Shown here piece by piece: positions 43,777 through 52,880 of a stretch of DNA of 64,000 nt (the stretch's first letter is position 1; every line of letters starts with the position of its first letter). Source of the DNA: G016756615 sp050958605 (lineage in GTDB: Bacteria > Pseudomonadota > Alphaproteobacteria > Rhizobiales > Rhizobiaceae); the NCBI RefSeq assembly GCF_050958605.1, contig NZ_JBJHDO010000002.1, positions 496,001-560,000 of the forward strand, read 5' to 3'. The position numbers and the translations under genes are program-made. Under the pieces are notes generated by a model that saw nothing but the letters and a program-made list of their open reading frames with translations, was not told the origin of the DNA and ran no database searches.

Positions 43777-44712
43777 TCAAACTGTCTGTATGTCGGACAT
43801 GCCTTTCAATACTGGATATAGTGCTGCTGTATCCTGCTGATGTCTATCTTGAGAAATTGCTGCAGTGTAATAAGGTAATGCGGCGCTCAACAATGGAACC
43901 GGGCAATGGAGTGCTAAGGCGTGGTCCATTATTAGCGACACATCCTTCATGAAATTCTCAATTTTCATGGTCGGCGGTTCGTACTGATTGGCGATCATTA
44001 GCGGTGCACGCAGATCGAATACGCGCGAAGTGGCGGCACCACCTGATGCGATTGCAGCGTAAACCATGTTGAGATCGAGCCCAGATCGCTCAGCCATGTT
44101 AAGCGCTTCGGCAGTAGCAAGGTTGTGTATTGCGACAAGCAAATTTGCGATTAGCTTCAACTTCATCCCATTGCCGAACTGCCCCACGTGGTGGATCTTC
44201 TTCGAGATTGCGTGGAAGGCAGGCTCAAGCCGGGCTGCTGCTTCAGCAGGGCCAGACGCATACACGACCACATCGGCGCTTTCTGCTTGCGAACCGGTTC
44301 CAGAGACTGGACAATCGAGCAATATTGCATCTCGCGTCGCGAGCTGATCCCTTGCAGCCTCCTTTGCAGAGACCGGCAAAGTACTCATCTCGGCAACCAC
44401 GTGGGCGGGGCTCAGCGCAGGCAGACAATCCGCCACAGCAGCTTCTAGCGCAGACACGTTCGGTAGCGCCGTTAGCACCAGATCTGCAGCCGCGAAAACG
44501 GAGCGTGCACTTTCATGCGGCAACCCTCCGAGCGTGGTCAACGATTGCCGTGCACTCTCCAGGGGATCGAAACCATGAACCTGAAAACCGTTCTGTATCA
44601 GGTTTTTAGCAAAGGCCATCCCCATGATTCCGAGCCCGAGGAGTCCGATCTGCGTTCGCTTAATCACGATCGATGCTTTCCACATTTCGCTGGATGCTAG
44701 GTCGCCAGACAT
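43777..44712 (-). CDS. NAD(P)-dependent 3-hydroxyisobutyrate/tartronate semialdehyde-type dehydrogenase
   Basis: About 311 residues; ATG 44685 (M-W-K-A-S) is another possible start. G-L-L-G-L-G-I-M-G-M is the dinucleotide-binding loop. D-C-P-V-S-G-T (substrate loop) and G-N-G-M-K-L-K-L-I-A-N, containing the catalytic Lys, are hallmarks of beta-hydroxyacid dehydrogenases. It probably oxidises or reduces a 3-hydroxy acid, with the neighbouring Gfo and MDR dehydrogenases in one pathway of unknown substrate. Confidence 0.9.
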   Translation of the reverse strand: MSGDLASSEMWKASIVIKRTQIGLLGLGIMGMAFAKNLIQNGFQVHGFDPLESARQSLTTLGGLPHESARSVFAAADLVLTALPNVSALEAAVADCLPALSPAHVVAEMSTLPVSAKEAARDQLATRDAILLDCPVSGTGSQAESADVVVYASGPAEAAARLEPAFHAISKKIHHVGQFGNGMKLKLIANLLVAIHNLATAEALNMAERSGLDLNMVYAAIASGGAATSRVFDLRAPLMIANQYEPPTMKIENFMKDVSLIMDHALALHCPVPLLSAALPYYTAAISQDRHQQDTAALYPVLKGMSDIQTV

Positions 44713-44771
44713 GCCGAAGAATGGATTATGAAGGTTCAGGCTTCGGAAAATGACGAGCTCAGCAGGGCAAT

Positions 44772-45734
44772 TTAATGCACATGCAAGATGATCTTGCCGT
44801 CAATCGACTGGCCCTTTAGATCAAGCGCAGCCTGTTGTATATCATTCCACGAACGCTCGTCGCCAATCGGCACAGAGAGCTTTCCTGATGCAACGAGATT
44901 CTGGATCTCGGCCAGGTCGGAAGATGCATCGCAGTCGACAAACACGCTTCCCAGGTAGAGGCCATGCAAGCGGGTGTCTGCCTTCAGATAAAAATCGCGC
45001 GGCTCGAACGTTGTCTTCTGATCAGAGGAATTGCCGCACGACACGCAGACGCCGCCGCGCTTCAGCGAACCAAGCGCACGCCCCAGGCTGGGCCCGCCCA
45101 CCGACTCAAGAATATAGTCGTAGTCTCCCGCTTGGACGGCGTCATCCATCGTGGGAAACAGTCGCACCAGGTCTACATGATCCTTGCGCAATAGCTCCTC
45201 GAGACGCGGCCGCCTACTGATCGCATGGACGCGCGCGCCTGCATGGGCGGCGAGTTGGCATGCGTAACGACCAACGCCGCCCGCTGCCCCAGTGATGAGC
45301 ACGTCCTTGTTTGTTATATCCCCGGCAAGTCGCTGTGCGCGTAGAGGCGTAATCGCTGCAATCGGCAGTGCCGCCGCTTGCGAGAAGCTGACGCTGTCGC
45401 TAAGCGCCGCCATCATACTGGCGCTAACCGCCACATACTGAGCCCAAGCCCCGGCAGGTACGATACCAAACACTCTTGTACCTCTCGGCTGGGAAGAGCC
45501 ATCCGCAGCAGGCTCTTCGATAACTCCGGCGAAGTCCCAGCCTGGAATATATGACCGGTCCGCGATGAGGGCGGTGCGTGTTTCGCCGGCATTCAGCGAG
45601 ATCGCATGGACGCGAATCAGAGCCTGATCGTCCCGCCTGCTGGGCAATGGGACCTCTCGCAGCGCCAATTCCCCCGGTTGCAACGGGTCCGCCAACACAG
45701 CGAGCATAGCCTGCCTAGCATCGTAGATGGACAT
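44772..45734 (-). CDS. Medium-chain dehydrogenase/quinone oxidoreductase-type protein
   Basis: 320 residues. It has the MDR core: I-S-L-N-A-G-E-T, G-W-D-F-A-G-V-I, V-L-I-T-G-A-A-G-G-V-G-R-Y (NADPH loop). No structural zinc Cys set is seen, so it belongs with zinc-independent quinone/enone reductases. It likely reduces an activated double bond or carbonyl with NADPH. It is first of the three-gene minus operon; the 532-base divergent gap to 46267 should carry its promoter. Confidence 0.9.
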   Translation of the reverse strand: MSIYDARQAMLAVLADPLQPGELALREVPLPSRRDDQALIRVHAISLNAGETRTALIADRSYIPGWDFAGVIEEPAADGSSQPRGTRVFGIVPAGAWAQYVAVSASMMAALSDSVSFSQAAALPIAAITPLRAQRLAGDITNKDVLITGAAGGVGRYACQLAAHAGARVHAISRRPRLEELLRKDHVDLVRLFPTMDDAVQAGDYDYILESVGGPSLGRALGSLKRGGVCVSCGNSSDQKTTFEPRDFYLKADTRLHGLYLGSVFVDCDASSDLAEIQNLVASGKLSVPIGDERSWNDIQQAALDLKGQSIDGKIILHVH

Positions 45735-46266
45735 TGGGCCTCTCTTCGTTCGTTTCTACACATGTCGACGAACTGCAGCGTTCCGCTGTGGTTCATGTGA
45801 GGCTGCCAATGCTATCGATGAAAAGTCTATTGATCAACACGAAAGTGACATGATTTGAGCCAGCTCGTGTGTAAACCGGCCGTTGGCCTCTGCCTGGGCC
45901 ATGTCGTTTCGGCCAAACGTATTTAAGGCTGGACGGATCAGAGCACATCAAATAACATGACGATTACGCCTTTGCTGCCATAAATAGGAAACTGACATGC
46001 ATATGCGTCAACTCCCGCAATTCCGCTTGGCCTCGGCGGGCGAGACTAGCTCGTGAGCAACGTCATGCGTCGAAGGTGCCGAAAAGGGAGCAACATTGTG
46101 CAGCGATGCGGTGGAAACGAGCCACTTCATGCGCTCGCGCATGCTGTAGGCCGATCCGCCGCATTGCGTACGGCTCAAAATTTTAGGGTCTGGCAGTTCT
46201 GCAGCATTTGCTGCAGACGCGACGTGTTGAGAGATATTTTAGCCAAGCGCAGCAATGAGGTGGCAT
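45735..46266. other. Divergent intergenic region
   Basis: No gene recognised. It separates two divergent operons and must hold both promoters. The TAATATTTTG-type stretch lies elsewhere (43747); here I see no clear consensus box or terminator. Confidence 0.4.
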
Positions 46267-46869
46267 ATGAAAAAGAGTGACGAAGCCGGCGTGCAGGATA
46301 GTGATAAGGCGGTCCTCAATTTTGGGGTGCGTCTAAAACACGCCAGGCTGGCGCGCGGAATGAGGATAAAGGACGTTGCGGATGCCGCAGACTGCTCGGA
46401 AAGTCTGCTTTCCAAGCTTGAGAACGGGAAAATTCAGCCATCTTTGATCGTTCTTCACCGCATCTGCAATGCGCTTGGACTGACATTGGGCGAGCTCTTC
46501 TCTCCCAGCGCACCTGATAGCGATATCGTATCCCGCAAGGGGCAGCGGGCAAAAGTGGAGCTTGCTCTCGTTCGCAACGGGCGCGGGATAACGTTGGAAC
46601 GGTTGGTTCCATACGGGCCAGGTAATCTTTTGCAAGGATATCTACACACCATCGATGTGGGCGGTGAGACTGACGGCACCGTGAAGCATGATGGTGAGGA
46701 GTTCATGTACCTGCTATCGGGATCGATAGATCTCTATCTGGGAGACGAGATCTACCGGCTCGACGAGGGCGATTCCTGCTTTTACCGCTCCGAAGTTCCG
46801 CACGGATACAAGAACAGCGGCTCGTCGGTAGCGCAACTGATCATCATCAACACACCCCCAACGTTCTGA
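46267..46869 (+). CDS. XRE-family regulator with cupin domain
   Basis: 200 residues from ATG 46267 (GAGGTGG 7-13 bases upstream; the ATG at 46255 is less likely). N-terminal HTH: R-L-K-H-A-R-L-A-R-G-M-R-I-K-D-V-A and S-E-S-L-L-S-K-L-E-N-G-K-I-Q-P. The C-terminal cupin has D-G-E-E-F-M-Y-L-L-S-G and E-V-P-H-G-Y-K-N. Such XRE-cupin proteins (SutR/PuuR-like) sense a small catabolite in the cupin and often control nearby catabolic genes. It heads the module ending with a TRAP transporter. Confidence 0.9.
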   Translation: MKKSDEAGVQDSDKAVLNFGVRLKHARLARGMRIKDVADAADCSESLLSKLENGKIQPSLIVLHRICNALGLTLGELFSPSAPDSDIVSRKGQRAKVELALVRNGRGITLERLVPYGPGNLLQGYLHTIDVGGETDGTVKHDGEEFMYLLSGSIDLYLGDEIYRLDEGDSCFYRSEVPHGYKNSGSSVAQLIIINTPPTF

Positions 46870-46877
46870 GGAGCGTT

Positions 46878-47048
46878 ATGAATGCTCCCGTTGCTGCGTT
46901 GCTTCCTGCAACTGCCCGACCACGCTACGAGTGCCTGCAAGATCCTCCGGAGGGATCGCTGCCTCTGCAAAGGGTCCCGCTCGCCGTACGAGAGATCGTA
47001 TCTGATCGAACAATGGCTACGGTTTTCAAGCAGATGAGCTGTCAGTGA
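46878..47048 (+). CDS. 56-residue small ORF coupled to both neighbours
   Basis: ATG 46878 is preceded by TGAGGAGCGTT, a strong ribosome binding site, 9 bases after the regulator stop. Its TGA (47046-47048) overlaps the GTG start of the next gene (GTGA). The product begins M-N-A-P-V-A-A-L-L-P-A-T and continues with C-L-Q-D-P-P-E-G-S-L-P-L-Q-R and S-D-R-T-M-A-T-V-F-K-Q-M. I do not recognise it. Good initiation signal and coupling on both sides make it a likely real gene, possibly an accessory to the monooxygenase-like protein. Confidence 0.6.
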   Translation: MNAPVAALLPATARPRYECLQDPPEGSLPLQRVPLAVREIVSDRTMATVFKQMSCQ

Positions 47049-47338
47049 TACGCGAAGTCGCAACTATTCTGGTCGCCCCGGAAAACACCGGCAGGTTCGA
47101 AGAAGCTGTCGCAGCCGCTCGCCCGATCATCATGGGCGCAGAAGGATGTCTGAGAATGCATCTTGAGCGAGTTGTCGAAGTCGAGGGAAGTTACCGACTG
47201 ATCGTGGATTGGGAAACAATCGAGCATCACACGATGCTCTTCCGGAATTCTCGTGCATTTGAAGAGTGGCACGCGCTTGCTAAGCCCTTTTTCCTCGAGC
47301 CGCCAGCGGTGGTGCACACGGAAATCGTGGCAAGCTGA
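47045..47338 (+). CDS. Antibiotic biosynthesis monooxygenase (ABM)-fold protein
   Basis: 97 residues, GTG start at 47045 overlapping the preceding TGA. The ABM dimeric ferredoxin-like fold is suggested by N-T-G-R-F-E-E-A-V-A-A-A, G-C-L-R-M-H-L-E-R, then Y-R-L-I-V-D-W-E-T-I-E-H-H and F-R-N-S-R-A-F-E-E-W-H. These proteins oxidise aromatic or quinone-like compounds or act as small chaperone-like accessories; no cofactor is needed in many. It is followed by a 612-base gap before the LVIVD gene. Confidence 0.8.
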   Translation: MIREVATILVAPENTGRFEEAVAAARPIIMGAEGCLRMHLERVVEVEGSYRLIVDWETIEHHTMLFRNSRAFEEWHALAKPFFLEPPAVVHTEIVAS

Positions 47339-47950
47339 AGCCGAGGAGGCGGAAAGCTGTCTCCTCATTGTCCGGACCGCGCCCAGGTCGTGAGGTGCGT
47401 GCCACGACAACAGCGACCGCAGGATGGTTCTAGAGGCGCCGCGCAAGCGGCGGCCGACAAGGCCTTGAACGCTGCGCGAATCGCGTCTCGTGCGAGCCGC
47501 CGTGAGCTCTTCGAGCGGGTGGTGCGCTCGGCAGGAAGCGCCTTCAGTCTCGCACGATCGACATCAGTGCGCCTGGTGTGGCTGGCATTTGCCGCGAACG
47601 AACCTGGCGCTGCTCACCCGCTTGGCTCGCTTGACCGCTTGGTGAACCGCTCTACCGGCTTCGCCAAGATCGGGCGTGGGAATCCAGGAGAAAGCTTCCT
47701 TGATCACTCTCTAGCGCGTTCTTTGGGACAAGGAGACCCGGAATAATATTCATCAGCTTTTCATAATCGGAAAGTGACTTTCCTATTGAAAAAGCGAGGT
47801 GCACAAGATAGCCTTCGTCCTCAAGGTGCATGAGGGGGCGCTCGAATGGAGCTTTATCGGCGCCTGCTGTCGAACGATACTTAGCGAGCAAAAGGCACTT
47901 GCGGCGCGAGTGCGCGCTGCGTGCAACTAGAGCCAGATGCGGATGGGGTG
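47339..47950. other. Gap with decayed sequence
   Basis: No supported gene. A minus-strand frame (47652-48008) contains protein-like pieces such as L-M-H-L-E-D-E-G-Y-L-V-H-L-A-F-S but has no known family and overlaps the LVIVD gene start. A short inverted repeat GAGGAG...CTCCTC (about 47344-47370) lacks a T-run. Confidence 0.4.
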
Positions 47951-49183
47951 ATGAGAGATTTTCAATATATTGATAATGCGTATTCGCACGGTATGCAGCG
48001 TATCTCATACATCGAACTAGATGGTCGGCCTGCCTTCAAAATGGCCATCCATCGCTCGGGCGATAAATACTACCTGTATACGGCTCATTTCTGGCACAGT
48101 GGGCTGTCAGTCGTTGACATTACGGATCCGACAAATCCCCGCTTTGTGAGATTCATCGAGGGGCCGCCCAATACGTTTACTTTGCAGGTCCAAATCGCCG
48201 AAGGCAAGATGATCACCTCCATGGAAAAAATTCCGGAGGAATGGGGTGGCGATACGACTAAACCGTTCTCGGAGGGATTTCTAATCTGGGACTTGAGCGA
48301 TCCTGAGTCCCCCCAGCAACTAGGGCACTATAGAACGGGTGGCCTCGGAACGCACCGGAACTACTACGATGGCGGGCGATATGTCCACGCCACCGCGTTG
48401 CCGCAGGGGTATGACGGCCACATTTACCAAATAGTCGACATAAGCGACCCCGCTAACCCCAGAGAGGTCTCACGTTGGTGGCGTACAGGTCAGTGGTTGG
48501 CGGGTGGTGAAGGAGGCGTCCCGTTTGGCACATTTCTTCATGGCGGTGCGTATGTCATGGGAGACCGTGCGTACTTGCCTTACAGCGCCGGCGGCTTTGT
48601 CATTCTGGATATCTCTGATGTCACTGCACCCAAGCTTGTAAGCGATCTTCCTTTCTCACCTCCTTTTCAAGCTTTCATTTCCGTCCACACCTCGCGGCCT
48701 CTCTCCCGCCGCCCGCTTGTCGTCGTCAATTCAGAAGCCATTGAGGAGATGGGTAACGAGCCCCTGGGCTACGCCGGGATCGTAGATGTTTCCGACGAAC
48801 GTGCTCCCCGGTTGGTCTCTCTCTTTCCCCAGCCCATTCCTCCGAAGGAGCTAGGCATTTCCACGTTCTACGACCGCCCCGGTCGATTTGGTCCGCACAA
48901 CCAGCATCAATGGCAAAATCAAGACGTGCTGCATAACGACGAGGACCTTGTTTTCCTGACCTACTTCAATGCCGGCTTGCGGGTTTACGACATTTCGAAC
49001 GAGAGGAAGCCAGTAGAGATTGCGTGCTTTATTCCTGCGGACCCCAAGGAGCGAAAGGGCCCGCTGCCTAAAACAGGACTGGTTACGCAGTCGGAAGATG
49101 TTCTCGTCGACAATCGCGGAAATATCTTTGTCAGTGACAAAAACCATGGCGTCTTCGTGCTGGGGCTAGATAAGGGCGCATAA
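47951..49183 (+). CDS. LVIVD-repeat beta-propeller protein
   Basis: 410 residues from ATG 47951 (GGGGTG upstream; an in-frame ATG at 47921 is also possible). LVIVD-type repeats occur about five times: L-S-V-V-D-I-T-D-P-T-N-P, L-I-W-D-L-S-D-P-E-S-P, I-V-D-I-S-D-P-A-N-P, F-V-I-L-D-I-S-D-V-T-A-P and L-R-V-Y-D-I-S-N. The domain is a propeller, without signal peptide in this form. Its enzymatic role is unknown; related propellers bind metals or act as lactonase-like enzymes. It is directly followed by a TRAP transporter and probably processes its substrate. Confidence 0.82.
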   Translation: MRDFQYIDNAYSHGMQRISYIELDGRPAFKMAIHRSGDKYYLYTAHFWHSGLSVVDITDPTNPRFVRFIEGPPNTFTLQVQIAEGKMITSMEKIPEEWGGDTTKPFSEGFLIWDLSDPESPQQLGHYRTGGLGTHRNYYDGGRYVHATALPQGYDGHIYQIVDISDPANPREVSRWWRTGQWLAGGEGGVPFGTFLHGGAYVMGDRAYLPYSAGGFVILDISDVTAPKLVSDLPFSPPFQAFISVHTSRPLSRRPLVVVNSEAIEEMGNEPLGYAGIVDVSDERAPRLVSLFPQPIPPKELGISTFYDRPGRFGPHNQHQWQNQDVLHNDEDLVFLTYFNAGLRVYDISNERKPVEIACFIPADPKERKGPLPKTGLVTQSEDVLVDNRGNIFVSDKNHGVFVLGLDKGA

Positions 49184-49205
49184 CAAATAATCCGGAGGTG
49201 AACAC

Positions 49206-50354
49206 ATGAGATCATTGAAAGTCTTAAGAGTAGCCGCATTGTTCATCGGCTTCTCGGTCAGCATGGCTTCTGCGCAGACAGCAGTAGAGCGGTATTTGTC
49301 GGGAGAGCTGAAAATCTCGACCGAATTTGCATACGATGGTCCACCAATAGTGCTGTCGTATTCAACTTTCCTTGGAAGTTCCGGAACAAATCAGGAGCTT
49401 TACCGCGCAATGTGGAAGCGCCTGGACGAGGATACCGGTGGGAAGGTGCAGATCCAGCCATTCTGGTCAAGTTCGCTGAATGATACCCAAACGGGGGCGT
49501 TCGAGGCCATCAGCTCTGGTTTGGCGGATATGGGCACATGTTACACCCAGTTTAACCCAGGTGGCTTTGACCTGCATTTCGGCATCCAACTTCCAACTCT
49601 CTTCGAGAGTTCAAGTGTCGGTTCGCTTGTATTCAATGAGATATATGCGAAATATTTGCGCGCCGCATATGAGCGCCGCGGCGTGTATCTGGCCAGATTG
49701 GGGCTGACGCCCCCTCAGCAGCTATCGACAAAGGAGCCGTTGAAAACCCTCGCAGACATGCAGGGAAAGCGCGCTTGGGCGGCAGGTAGTGTCTCCGTCG
49801 CTTCCGTCGCTGCCTTAGGTCTGGAACCAACGACGCTTAAGGCAAGCGAGATATACCCGGGCTTCCAGACCGGGGTGCTGGATGTCGTTCCGATGCATGA
49901 CGCAGGATTCTACACGTTCCGGCTGAACGAGATAGCGAAGTACCAGACGGAAGTCGATCTTTGGACCAATCCTAACGAACATTGCATAAATCCGGAGCGG
50001 TGGAACAGTCTTCCGAAGCCAGTGCGAGACTATCTGTACCACTGGCTGCAGGTATGGACGCAGGTAGAGTCGCAGCTCTACTACGATGCGGAAGCCGAGA
50101 AGGCGAGAACGCACATGCGGAACGAGGGCATTGAATTTTTCGAACTCTCGCCAGCGGATGCAAAGGAACTTGCTGGCCGCTACGACAAACTTATCACTGA
50201 TTGGATTGCCGTGCAGGAGAATGCAGGACAACCGGCCAGTGAGATGATCGCAGAGATAAGGGACCTGTCAGCGCGCTACGCAGCAATGACCCCCGATGAG
50301 CGGTTCCTGCAGGTCCTTGATCAACCTGTACCAGGGATGATGCCAGGCTACTGA
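49206..50354 (+). CDS. TRAP transporter substrate-binding protein (DctP family)
   Basis: 382 residues; CCGGAGGTG lies just upstream of the ATG. Signal peptide about 1-23 (cut after A-S-A). DctP-type features: P-F-W-S-S-S-L-N-D-T (ligand region), G-L-A-D-M-G, A-D-M-Q-G-K-R-A-W and F-Q-T-G-V-L-D-V-V-P with E/Y residues following. It delivers an organic acid to the membrane subunits encoded next. It is longer than classic DctP (about 330); the substrate is unknown but is presumably linked to the XRE-cupin inducer. Confidence 0.92.
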   Translation: MRSLKVLRVAALFIGFSVSMASAQTAVERYLSGELKISTEFAYDGPPIVLSYSTFLGSSGTNQELYRAMWKRLDEDTGGKVQIQPFWSSSLNDTQTGAFEAISSGLADMGTCYTQFNPGGFDLHFGIQLPTLFESSSVGSLVFNEIYAKYLRAAYERRGVYLARLGLTPPQQLSTKEPLKTLADMQGKRAWAAGSVSVASVAALGLEPTTLKASEIYPGFQTGVLDVVPMHDAGFYTFRLNEIAKYQTEVDLWTNPNEHCINPERWNSLPKPVRDYLYHWLQVWTQVESQLYYDAEAEKARTHMRNEGIEFFELSPADAKELAGRYDKLITDWIAVQENAGQPASEMIAEIRDLSARYAAMTPDERFLQVLDQPVPGMMPGY

Positions 50355-50419
50355 AGCTATTCGTGCCGATGTCAGTGGGCCATGAAAGCGCCCGCTGACC
50401 TGTAAGAAGAGGTGGTACG

Positions 50420-50893
50420 ATGATATGTGGTATTTCAAGATTATTCACCATAGCGGCTTCGCTGTCGATAGCATTCATGTGCCTGTTGGTCGGAATTGAT
50501 GTTCTCTATCGCAACGTCCTGGGTGCAGGGTTTAGTGCCGTGCAAGATTTGCTGACGGTTGCCCTCACTCTTTACTTCTTTTTCTCTCTGCCGGATTCTT
50601 TATACAAGGACGCGCATGTAAGGATGGATATTATATATAACAAGGCTGGTCCGCTGATGCGCGGCTTGGCAGACACGGTCGGGGCAGTTGGCGCACTGAT
50701 TTTTCTTGGTTCAATAGGCTGGGGGGCGGCATCCAGGATCTGGCAAATGATGGCTGTCAGTTCCGAAACACCGACGATTGGGCTGCCGCTGTGGCCGTTC
50801 GCAGCGCTTGTTGCACTGGGATGCGCAGCCGCCGGCCTAGTAGTGATCACCGCATTTCCAAAAGTTGCTGCCGATTTTCGCGGGGAACGTTGA
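50420..50893 (+). CDS. TRAP transporter small membrane subunit (DctQ family)
   Basis: 157 residues with four hydrophobic helices. V-L-Y-R-N-V-L-G near residue 35 and S-L-Y-K-D-A-H-V-R-M-D after the second helix are typical of DctQ subunits. Its TGA overlaps the ATG of the large subunit by one base (TGATG). It supports the DctM channel in sodium-driven uptake. Confidence 0.9.
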   Translation: MICGISRLFTIAASLSIAFMCLLVGIDVLYRNVLGAGFSAVQDLLTVALTLYFFFSLPDSLYKDAHVRMDIIYNKAGPLMRGLADTVGAVGALIFLGSIGWGAASRIWQMMAVSSETPTIGLPLWPFAALVALGCAAAGLVVITAFPKVAADFRGER

Positions 50894-52188
50894 TGGCCCA
50901 TCTCTTAGGATATACGAGCTTCGCTTTCCTGCTTCTGTTAATTGCGCTGGGTGTTCCGATCGCGTGGGCGATTTCCATCGTAGCATTCTCAGGGATGACT
51001 TTGCTGTTTGGCTTCAGCCAAGCCATAGCGCAGTTTTATACGACGGCCTTCAACACGGCTGGCGAGTTTCTGTTCGCCTCCATCCCGCTCTTTATTTACA
51101 TGGGGCTGATCGTCAGTTACGCGCGGATTGGAGAAGATCTCTATGACGCGATGTACAAATGGTTTGGCCGGCTGCCGGGCGGTCTGTTGGTGGCATCCGT
51201 AGTCTCGTGCACGATGTTCGGAGCGGTCACGGGGGTGAGCTCGGCGGCAGTAGGGACGATGTCGAAGATCGTGCTGCCTGAGATGCGGCGATACAACTAC
51301 GACATCAAGATGGCCTCAGGTGGGTTAGCTTCTGCAGCGACGATCGCCATCATGATACCGCCGAGTGTTCTGCTTATCCTTTATGGTCTTTGGACGGAGA
51401 CGTCGATCGGCAAGCTGTTCATTGCGGGCATCGTTCCCGGTCTAATCCTGACGCTGGCGTTCTCGCTCTATATTATGGCCCGCTGCACGCTGAGTCCCGA
51501 ACTTGGACGTGCGGGCGATGCGTTCCCGCTCAGGGAGAAGGTCCAGTCACTTCTCAAGATAACGCCCATTTTCGTCATCTTTGGAGTGGTGATCGGTGGG
51601 CTGTATGTCGGCTGGTTCACACCAGGCGAAGCCGCAGCTGTAGGCGTTTTGTCGACAATTGCAGTGGCGACTGCAATGCGTCGCCTATCGCTCAACCATC
51701 TGTGGGAAGCTGCAAAGCAGACCGTGCAGCTCTCCGGAATGATTTTTGCTGTCCTTATCTCTGCTTCTGTGTTGGCGAGGTTCCTGGCAGCAACGCAGGT
51801 TACATCCAGCGTTATCGGTATAATCGATACATCCGATCTGCCGGATCTTGTGGTTCTTTTGGCGGTGCTCGGGGTCTTGCTTCTACTTGGATGTGTGCTC
51901 GATTCCTTCGGGATGATATTGCTGACGCTTCCGTTCATATTTCCCGTTGTGACATCTTTGGGCTACGACCCGATCTGGTTTGGAATAATTCTGGTTCTGA
52001 TGACCGAGCTAGCGCTGATCACCCCTCCTGTTGGGATGAATGTATTTGTCCTGGCAAAAGTTGATGGCCAGCTCAGCCTTGGCGAAATATTTGCAGGGGT
52101 GACGCCATTCGTCGTGATAACCCTCCTGGTAATCGCCACCTTCATTGCCTTTCCGGGGATCGTGACGTGGTTGCCGAGTCGAATGTGA
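50893..52188 (+). CDS. TRAP transporter large membrane subunit (DctM family)
   Basis: 431 residues from ATG 50893 (overlap with the small-subunit stop). About twelve hydrophobic segments, with N-terminal G-V-P-I-A-W-A, the A-V-T-G-V-S-S-A-A-V-G-T helix hairpin, I-P-P-S-V-L-L-I-L-Y-G and, near the end, L-I-T-P-P-V-G-M-N-V. These are hallmarks of DctM/SiaM secondary transporters. It closes this module; mobile-element debris follows. Confidence 0.93.
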   Translation: MAHLLGYTSFAFLLLLIALGVPIAWAISIVAFSGMTLLFGFSQAIAQFYTTAFNTAGEFLFASIPLFIYMGLIVSYARIGEDLYDAMYKWFGRLPGGLLVASVVSCTMFGAVTGVSSAAVGTMSKIVLPEMRRYNYDIKMASGGLASAATIAIMIPPSVLLILYGLWTETSIGKLFIAGIVPGLILTLAFSLYIMARCTLSPELGRAGDAFPLREKVQSLLKITPIFVIFGVVIGGLYVGWFTPGEAAAVGVLSTIAVATAMRRLSLNHLWEAAKQTVQLSGMIFAVLISASVLARFLAATQVTSSVIGIIDTSDLPDLVVLLAVLGVLLLLGCVLDSFGMILLTLPFIFPVVTSLGYDPIWFGIILVLMTELALITPPVGMNVFVLAKVDGQLSLGEIFAGVTPFVVITLLVIATFIAFPGIVTWLPSRM

Positions 52189-52509
52189 GCAGGGCTAATT
52201 GCGACTATGAAACAGTTGGATGGCGTTGCAACGGGCGAGGAAAGCTCTGCATTTCGGGAGAAGACGATTCGGCATTTTCCTGCCCGAAATGTAACACGGT
52301 TGAATTTCTGAAGACTGCCTACGCCCGATCTTTCCGACGATCGTTGTCTATTGGGTGCCCTTGCTGCGGAGTTGGAAGCCTTGGAGGAGCTTGGGAGCAG
52401 GCGCTGGCAACCGCTTCTTCGCTTCAGCCAGAGTTGGTCAAGCTTTGGTTGCCGATAATCTGTGACGATCGCCCTGTTCCGTTCCGTCGTATGTTCGGCT
52501 CTGCCACAG

Positions 52510-52660
52510 CCACATGACGTTCGTGTGTGCCTACCCGTGCGAGACGCAAGAGAGGGTGTTCGACCCCCATGATCGGGCCTTCGCCTTCTGACGGGGCTTG
52601 CATGCGCGGCATCTACGATAGCGTGAAGACGGTGGTGAAGACGTCTGCAAGGAGCGGCAA
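52510..52660 (+). mobile_element. Fragment of an IS21-family IstA transposase
   Basis: In one frame: F-V-C-A-Y-P-C-E-T-Q-E-R-V-F-D-P-H-D-R-A-F-A-F, then after a shift G-A-C-M-R-G-I-Y-D-S-V-K-T-V-V. This is the IstA integrase-core pattern (E-x-x-F-D-A-H-D-x-A-F-A-F-F, R-G-I-Y-D-N-M-K-T-A-V). A stop after A-F-A-F and missing flanks make it a dead piece. Confidence 0.7.
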
Positions 52661-52880
52661 TACAACCGAAAGCGAAGCGGCCTACGTGCTCAATGGCCCA
52701 TTTTACCAGGATACGAACCTGGAAATCCAGTTGCATTTCACTGACACTGGCGGGGCGAGCGATCACGTATTCGGGCTATTCGCCCTGCTCGGCAAGTGCT
52801 TCGCACCGCGACTGCGCAACCTCAAGGACCCGGAAATTCACACATTCGAGAAAGGCGATGCCTACCCGGCGCCGACGAGC
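52660..52880 (+). mobile_element. Fragment of a Tn3-family transposase
   Basis: The frame reads S-E-A-A-Y-V-L-N-G-P-F-Y-Q-D-T, E-I-Q-L-H-F-T-D-T-G-G-A-S-D-H-V-F-G-L, then L-L-G-K-C-F-A-P-R-L-R-N-L-K-D. This is the conserved DDE core of Tn3 transposases (H-Y-T-D-T-G-G...D-H-V-F-A-L, F-A-P-R-I-R). Only about 70 codons remain. It abuts the IS21 fragment directly. Confidence 0.8.

Noticed and set aside
47344..47370. GAGGAG/CTCCTC inverted repeat after the ABM gene
   Set aside because: A 12-base loop and no T-run; insufficient for a terminator call.
47652..48008. Minus-strand 118-codon frame overlapping the LVIVD gene start
   Set aside because: No known family, and it conflicts with a well-supported gene on the other strand.
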